Positions 5,741 to 9,798 of a stretch of DNA of 9,798 nucleotides are shown here, in pieces. Every line of letters starts with the position of its first letter. The stretch's first letter is position 1. The DNA is from Gemmatimonadota bacterium. Its GTDB lineage: Bacteria > Gemmatimonadota > Gemmatimonadetes > Gemmatimonadales > GWC2-71-9. Position numbers and translations under genes: made by a program. The notes beneath the pieces are model-generated. The model was not told the origin of the DNA. It saw only the letters and a program-made list of their open reading frames with translations, and ran no database searches. The stretch lies in assembly GCA_003221825.1 (NCBI GenBank), contig QHUE01000143.1, positions 1 to 9,798 of the forward strand. Reading direction: 5' to 3'.

Positions 5741-8271
5741 TCGGCAATCGGCGGTCTGGCGTGCGTCCGCGCCCAACGGCCTGCCGTCTCGACGCCGAAC
5801 GGCGCGATGCGGCCGCGCCGCCGATACCCCCCGCCCAGCGGCCGCCGGCGATCGGACGGCACGAGTAGCGCGCGCAATCCGGCGAAGCTGTCCGACGACA
5901 CGAGTCCCCACGCGACCAGCTCGGCGAGTCCCTTCTCGACTTCGGTTCGCAACAACCCTGTCGCGTTGACGAGATCGCCGAAGAACAGCGCGCCGCGCGA
6001 CTCGAACGCCGCGAGCAACGCCTTGCCCGTCGACGAGAGCGGCAGCGTCGCGGGATCCACCTCGGGGCTCCCGGCTCGCCAGATCTCCCCGCGTTCTCTG
6101 CGGAACAGTGCAATCGGGGTAGAGCGCACCGGCCCGACCTTGCGATTTCGCATTCCGACTTCCGCATTTCGAATTACGGTTAGCCGTCCCCACGCGATTT
6201 CGCCGGACAGGCACAGCCCGTCGAGCCAGAGGGGGTCATAGTCGGTGAGCCGCGCCGGGAGCACTTCGGACTCCCACGCCCCGGCCGCCAGCTCGTAGCC
6301 GTCGAGCACGTCGAGCACGGCAGCCAGCCCCTCCGGCCCCTCGGCGCGCGACCCGCTCGCAAGACGCTGCCATTTGAAAAGGAACCGCAGGAAGTTGGCC
6401 GCCGTGACGGGCTCGATCTCTTTGCGCAGCCGGTCGAGCGTGTAGCGATGGATCCGCGCCAGCAGCCGGCGCTCGCACCACTCCGTGCCCAGGGCGCCGG
6501 CGGAAAAGCGGCCCCGGAGTGCGAAGCCTTCATGCTCCAGCCCCGCCAGCGCGAAATCCACGTCCCCGGCCGGCAGCCCCAGCACTGCGGCGATGTCCGC
6601 GGCGGTCGTCGGGCCGATCACTTCCAGCCGCCCACGCACCAGCTCGCGAATCGCGTCCTCTCGGGTCCAAGCCGTGGCTTGTTCGCGCTCGGGCGGTGTG
6701 ACGGCTGGCTCGTTGGGAGCGCCCGGGAACGCTGCTCGGACCATCGGCAACCGCTCGGTCGCCACCCACAGCCGCCCGTCCATTACGGTCGCGCGCCCCA
6801 CGCCAACCAGCTTCGCGAACTCATCCGTCCATTTCGCATTCCGCGTTCCGACTTTCGCATTCGGTACTGCGCCCATGACGAGCAGCGCATCATGCAGCTC
6901 ATCGGCATTCTCGGGATCAGGCCACGCCTGTTCTTTCACGAGGTCGATGGCGGACTGATCGAGCCTGCCGAATTCGTCGGCCGTCTTCACATCCAGCCCG
7001 CGGCGCGTGATCACGGCCTGCGTGCGCCGCTCCTCGAGCGGCGCATCGTCGAGGAATGCGTAGGGCCGCGCGTTCAGGACCTCGTGACACAACGGCGAAG
7101 GCTCGGTCGTGTCGCGGGCGATCAACGTGAACTGGCCCGCTTCCATCCCCTCGAGCACGCGTTTCAGGCCCGGAAAATCCATCGCCTCGAGCAGGCAGTC
7201 GGCGATCGTCTGATTCACGAGAGGGTGATCGGGAATCTCCCGGTCACCGACCAGGTTCTCGGGACAGGCGAGTTGATCGGGGAAGACCGCCGCGACCAGA
7301 TCCTCGGCCTCCATGCGCTGCAGCGGCGTCGGCACTTTTCTGCCGCCGCGGAAGCGCAGCACCGCGAGCGCGCGGGTCGCGTTCCAGCGCCAGCGGGTCC
7401 CGAAGACCGGGGCGTCGAGCATCGCCTGCACCAGGAGGTGTTCCGCAGTTGCAGGCTTCAAGTACTGAAATACGTCCTCGAGCGGAAAACTGTGCTGCGG
7501 ACCAAGAGACAGGATGATCGCGTCTTCGGTTGCCGCCGCCTGTAGCTCGAAATTGAAGCTGCGGCAGAAGCGTTTGCGCAGCGCCAGCCCCCAGGCGCGG
7601 TTGACACGGCTGCCGAAGGGCGCGTGCAGCACGAGCTGCATGCCGCCGGCTTCATCGAAGAAGCGCTCCAGCACGAGACACTGCTGGGTCGGAATCGTAC
7701 CGAGGATCTGGCGCGTGGCCCCGAGGTATTCGACGATCGTGCGGGCGCCCGCCTCATTGAGGCCGATCGTTTCGACAAGCCACTGGATCGCGGCGGGCGG
7801 ATCATCCAACCGGTCCGCCACATCCTGACGCAGCCTGGAGACTTCCTCCGACAGCTCGTTGGTGCGGCCGGGCGCCTCCCCGAGCCAGAACGGCAACGTC
7901 GGGGGCTGGCCCTTGGCGTCCGCCACGCGCACCTGTCCCGATTCGACTTTGACGATCTGGTAGGACGTGTTGCCGAGCTGGAAGATGTCGCCGGGCGTGC
8001 TCTCGATCGCGAAGTCCTCGTTCAGCGTGCCGACGAACGTCTCGGTCGGCTCGAGTATCACGCGATAATCGCCGAGGTCGGGAATTGCGCCGCCCGAGGT
8101 GATCGCGGCGATCCGCGCGCCGCGGCGTCCCGTGAGCTTGCGGTTGACGCCGTCGTAATGGATGTGCGCGCTGCGGCGCCCGCGCCGCGTCGTGTAGCCC
8201 TCGGCGAGCATCTGGACCACGTCGTCGAACTCGGCGCGGGAGAGATCCCGATACGGGTAGGCGGAACGCAC
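5659..8271 (-). CDS. lhr: Lhr-type helicase, middle and C-terminal part, separated by an in-frame TGA and frameshifted at its 3' end
   Basis: 870 residues if started at the GTG at 8271. It is in the same frame as the helicase ORF above it and cut off from it only by the TGA at 8296-8298. It holds the Lhr winged-helix and post-helicase core (SAYPYRDLSRAEFDDVVQMLAEGYTTRR, GGAIPD, PGDIFQLGNTSYQIV, VLHAPFGSRVNRAWGLALRKRF). After that comes the Lhr C-terminal part with winged-helix segments (DAIRELVRGRLEVIGPTTAADIAAVLGLP; EPVTAANFLRFLFKWQ) and LVPSDRRRPLGG...GRIAPFGVETAGRW. After GRWA the frame departs from the family and ends about 30 residues later. It encodes no ATPase motifs, so alone it cannot be a helicase. 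No good Shine-Dalgarno sequence is placed for 8271, so translation would need readthrough or re-initiation. Two heptamer arrays are embedded in frame (6144-6178 and 6830-6864). Confidence 0.8.
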   Translation of the reverse strand: MRSAYPYRDLSRAEFDDVVQMLAEGYTTRRGRRSAHIHYDGVNRKLTGRRGARIAAITSGGAIPDLGDYRVILEPTETFVGTLNEDFAIESTPGDIFQLGNTSYQIVKVESGQVRVADAKGQPPTLPFWLGEAPGRTNELSEEVSRLRQDVADRLDDPPAAIQWLVETIGLNEAGARTIVEYLGATRQILGTIPTQQCLVLERFFDEAGGMQLVLHAPFGSRVNRAWGLALRKRFCRSFNFELQAAATEDAIILSLGPQHSFPLEDVFQYLKPATAEHLLVQAMLDAPVFGTRWRWNATRALAVLRFRGGRKVPTPLQRMEAEDLVAAVFPDQLACPENLVGDREIPDHPLVNQTIADCLLEAMDFPGLKRVLEGMEAGQFTLIARDTTEPSPLCHEVLNARPYAFLDDAPLEERRTQAVITRRGLDVKTADEFGRLDQSAIDLVKEQAWPDPENADELHDALLVMGAVPNAKVGTRNAKWTDEFAKLVGVGRATVMDGRLWVATERLPMVRAAFPGAPNEPAVTPPEREQATAWTREDAIRELVRGRLEVIGPTTAADIAAVLGLPAGDVDFALAGLEHEGFALRGRFSAGALGTEWCERRLLARIHRYTLDRLRKEIEPVTAANFLRFLFKWQRLASGSRAEGPEGLAAVLDVLDGYELAAGAWESEVLPARLTDYDPLWLDGLCLSGEIAWGRLTVIRNAEVGMRNRKVGPVRSTPIALFRRERGEIWRAGSPEVDPATLPLSSTGKALLAAFESRGALFFGDLVNATGLLRTEVEKGLAELVAWGLVSSDSFAGLRALLVPSDRRRPLGGGYRRRGRIAPFGVETAGRWARTHARPPIAEDPGSSMHYRRQSDCSGPRGGSREQRS
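6144..6178 (-). repeat. Five CATTYCG-type heptamers in the lhr gene
   Basis: In + strand reading the units are GATTTCG, CATTCCG, ACTTCCG, CATTTCG, AATTACG. On the coding strand they give RNAEVGMRNRK-like residues in a place between GEIAWGRLTV and VRSTPIALFRRE that is variable in the family. They are related to the array at 6830-6864. Confidence 0.7.
6830..6864 (-). repeat. Five CATTYCG-type heptamers in the lhr gene, second array
   Basis: In + strand reading the units are CATTTCG, CATTCCG, CGTTCCG, ACTTTCG, CATTCGG. They encode PNAKVGTRNAKW-like residues between DALLVMGAV and TDEFAKLVGVG. Unit length, motif and unit order resemble the array about 690 bp away, so the two probably share an origin. 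Confidence 0.75.
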
Positions 8272-8295
8272 GCGTTCGTACAGATCGCCCTCGTC

Positions 8296-8298
8296 TCA
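8296..8298 (-). other. In-frame TGA at a conserved Trp codon of lhr
   Basis: The - strand reads GCG GGG GAG GAA TGA GAC GAG, giving AGEE-stop-DEGDLYERV. Lhr homologues have an acidic pair followed by Trp here (mycobacterial form DDWPVDELF, from memory). One base change, TGG to TGA, explains the break, and the frame on both sides is intact and homologous. Confidence 0.85.
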
Positions 8299-9561
8299 TT
8301 CCTCCCCCGCGGCGGCGGCGACGATCTGCTGCGCCAGGATATCGAGCGGCTTGTCGGGGATGATCAGTCGATCGAGCCGGCCCTCGCGGGTTGCCCTGAG
8401 CAGCGCGGAACACTCGATCAACTCGTCTCGCGACAGCGGGAAAACCCGGCCCTTGGGCACGGCGCCCAGCCGGTGCCCCGCCCTGCCCACCCGCTGCAGC
8501 AGCGTGGCGATCGAGCGCGTCGATCCCACCTGAATGACCAGATCAACACTGCCGATGTCGATCCCCAGCTCGAGCGAAGCCGTGGCGACGAGGGCCTGCA
8601 GCTCGCCCCGCTTCAGCCGCTCCTCGGCCTCCAAGCGCTTTTCTCGCGACAAACTGCCATGATGGCTGGTGATGTGATCTGCGCCGAGACGCTCGGAGAG
8701 CTGCATCGCCATGCGCTCGCACAAGCGCCGCGTATTGACGAAGACGAGCGTCGTGCGGTGCTGCGAAATCAGCTCGGCGATGCGGCTGTTGACCTCTTCC
8801 CACACCTCCGCCGACATCACCGCCTCGAGCGGCGATGACGGAATCTCGAGGGCCAGGTCGAGCGTGCGGATGTGGCCGGCGTCCACGATCGTCGGCAGCG
8901 GCTGGCCGGTCCCGACCAGGAATTGCGCGATCTCTTCAATCGGTCGCTGCGTCGCGGACAGGCCGATCCGCTGGGGACGCTTCCCAATGAGCGCGTCGAG
9001 CCGGGCGAGGGACAGCGCCAGGTGGCTCCCCCGTTTGTCCCGCGCCACCGCGTGGATCTCATCGACGATCACCGTGCGTACCGACCGCAGCATCTCGCGC
9101 GCGCGCTCGGACGTGAGGATCAGGTACAGGGATTCCGGCGTCGTGACGAGGATGTGGGGCGGCTGCTTGAGCATCGCCTGCCGCTCCGCCTGCGGCGTGT
9201 CGCCGGTCCGGAGCAACGTCCGCACCTCGACGTCGGGCAGCCCCTGCTCTGCCAGCGTCGCGCGGATCTCCGCCATCGGCTCCGACAGGTTCTTTTGAAC
9301 GTCGTTCGACAGTGCTTTCAGCGGTGAGATGTAGACGACCTGCGTCTCATCGCGCAGCTCGCCGGTCAGCCCCTGCCGCACCAACCCGTCGATCGCAGAG
9401 AGGAACGCCGCGAACGTCTTACCGGAGCCCGTCGGCGCCGCGATGAGGACGTCGCCACCCTGTTGAATGACGGGCCACGCGCGGTGTTGCGGCTCCGTGG
9501 GCTCGGCGAACCGGTTGGAGAACCAGCGTTCGATGACAGGGTGGAAACGCGACAGCGGCAT
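8296..9561 (-). CDS. lhr: Lhr-type superfamily 2 DEIH-box ATP-dependent helicase, N-terminal ATPase half
   Basis: 421 residues carrying both RecA-like domains of an Lhr helicase, a 3'-to-5' DNA translocase and helicase linked to DNA repair. Motifs: TEPQHRAWP as Q-motif (22-30), Walker A APTGSGKT (42-49), ISPLKAL (Ia), TTPESLYLIL, Walker B DEIH (167-170), SAT (202-204), FVNTRRLCE (IV), TASLELGIDIGSVD (V) and QRVGRAGH (VI, 356-363). All key residues are present. It ends at AQQIVAAAAGEE where the winged-helix domain should start, because of an in-frame TGA. Full-length family members have about 1,400-1,500 residues, so this is roughly the first third. The ATG at 9561 fits the family N-terminus (LSRFHPVIERWFSNRF). 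It follows ispH by 24 bp and has a possible leaderless promoter. Product if no readthrough: a bare helicase core lacking the Lhr-specific domains. Confidence 0.9.
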   Translation of the reverse strand: MPLSRFHPVIERWFSNRFAEPTEPQHRAWPVIQQGGDVLIAAPTGSGKTFAAFLSAIDGLVRQGLTGELRDETQVVYISPLKALSNDVQKNLSEPMAEIRATLAEQGLPDVEVRTLLRTGDTPQAERQAMLKQPPHILVTTPESLYLILTSERAREMLRSVRTVIVDEIHAVARDKRGSHLALSLARLDALIGKRPQRIGLSATQRPIEEIAQFLVGTGQPLPTIVDAGHIRTLDLALEIPSSPLEAVMSAEVWEEVNSRIAELISQHRTTLVFVNTRRLCERMAMQLSERLGADHITSHHGSLSREKRLEAEERLKRGELQALVATASLELGIDIGSVDLVIQVGSTRSIATLLQRVGRAGHRLGAVPKGRVFPLSRDELIECSALLRATREGRLDRLIIPDKPLDILAQQIVAAAAGEE

Positions 9562-9567
9562 ACCCGA

Positions 9568-9596
9568 AATATACCCGAAACCGGCCTAGCTGAGAA
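9568..9596 (-). promoter_or_regulatory. Possible leaderless promoter for lhr
   Basis: On the - strand TTCTCA (9596-9591) and TATATT (9573-9568) are 17 bases apart, matching 4 of 6 and 5 of 6 consensus positions. The expected start of transcription falls on or next to the ATG at 9561. The -35 element would lie in the last codons of ispH. A direct repeat CGGGTAT lies between the -10 region and the ATG. Pattern only. Confidence 0.35.
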
Positions 9597-9798
9597 CCTC
9601 GTTCAATGTGGCCCCACGCAGCGTGATGATCCGTTCAATCGTCTCGCCGATCTTGTTGTTCGGCGTCGACGCCCCCGCTGTAATCCCGATCGTGAGCCGG
9701 CCCTCGGGCAGCCACCGTTCGCGCCGCTCTTCGGTGGAATGCGCCCCGACCGGGCGATAGCGGATGCTGCCATCGTCTATCCCGATGCAGGCGGCATC
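9586..9798 (-). CDS. ispH: 4-hydroxy-3-methylbut-2-enyl diphosphate reductase IspH, C-terminal end (5' part outside window)
   Basis: The last 70 residues are visible, ending at TAG (9588-9586). IspH is the [4Fe-4S] enzyme of the last step of the MEP pathway, converting HMBPP to IPP and DMAPP in the cytoplasm. The telling motif is LTIGITAGASTPNNKIGETIERI: the GAS(T)P loop with its Ser and following Asn belongs to the substrate-binding end of the family. The segment before it (DAACI, about residues 1-5 here, then a polar linker to RWLPEG) resembles the longer IspH type of Bacteroidota, Gemmatimonadota and relatives, where DAACI and the GAS(T)P end are separated by an insertion. Only the C-terminus is seen, so length and the iron-sulfur cysteines upstream cannot be checked; Cys4 of the visible part may be one of them. 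lhr starts 24 bp downstream on the same strand. Confidence 0.9.
   Translation of the reverse strand, partial: DAACIGIDDGSIRYRPVGAHSTEERRERWLPEGRLTIGITAGASTPNNKIGETIERIITLRGATLNEVLS

Noticed and set aside
5402..6214. Minus strand 270-residue frame as one intact gene
   Set aside because: Its N-terminal two thirds are an Arg-rich shadow of the lhr frame; only the last ~110 residues have real homology, as the displaced Lhr tail.
6448..7545. Long + strand open frame of 365 residues opposite lhr
   Set aside because: It mirrors the codon pattern of the lhr coding strand, lacks recognisable domains and is explained by high GC; the minus strand frame carries clear Lhr homology.
8296..8298. UGA read as selenocysteine or as Trp by an alternative code
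   Set aside because: Other genes here end normally at TGA and use TGG for Trp; the family has Trp, not Cys, at this place, and no SECIS-like stem was evident.
7624..8838. Long + strand open frame of 404 residues opposite lhr
   Set aside because: It is Arg/Leu/Asp-rich antisense shadow spanning two helicase segments, with no motif of its own.

Overview
This high-GC window carries genes densely on both strands and looks like accessory-poor chromosomal DNA from a free-living bacterium. Three things weakly suggest Gemmatimonadota or Acidobacteriota, probably an uncultured lineage: the IspH tail type (GITAGASTPNN ending), a periplasmic TonB-C-domain protein, and leaderless-looking gene starts. 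This placement is an inference; there is no rRNA or tRNA to test it. TGA is used as a normal stop by three genes here, so the standard bacterial code applies.

Left part, + strand (1 to about 5405). The window opens inside dnaE2 (imuC), the error-prone DNA polymerase III alpha subunit. Its stop overlaps, by ATGA, the start of a 191-residue protein of unknown function. Then come a predicted lipoprotein of the alpha/beta-hydrolase fold whose catalytic serine position is glycine (2575-3522), a secreted protein that appears to be a tandem duplication of a [helical repeat + TonB C-terminal domain] module (3573-4847), and msrA, peptide methionine sulfoxide reductase (4869-5405).

Right part, - strand (9798 down to 5402). 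The 3' end of ispH (isoprenoid biosynthesis) lies at the edge and is followed after 24 bp by an lhr-type large superfamily 2 helicase gene. That helicase gene is broken: an in-frame TGA sits where the family has a conserved Trp, and near the 3' end a deletion with a frame change moves the conserved C-terminal tail into another frame. It converges on msrA so tightly that the two stop codons share one CTAG.

The most unusual theme is a set of short tandem arrays, mostly of 7-bp period, lying in frame inside the two large conserved genes: GGGAATC units and an inverted pair of CGTGCGG/CGCCACA-type arms in dnaE2, two related CATTYCG arrays in lhr, and an 8-bp array at the left edge of dnaE2. They fall where the proteins look like loops or linkers. 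With the unknown gene coupled to the mutagenic polymerase and the decaying helicase, these are the points most worth a second look. No CRISPR array, tRNA, rRNA, insertion sequence or convincing intrinsic terminator was seen.
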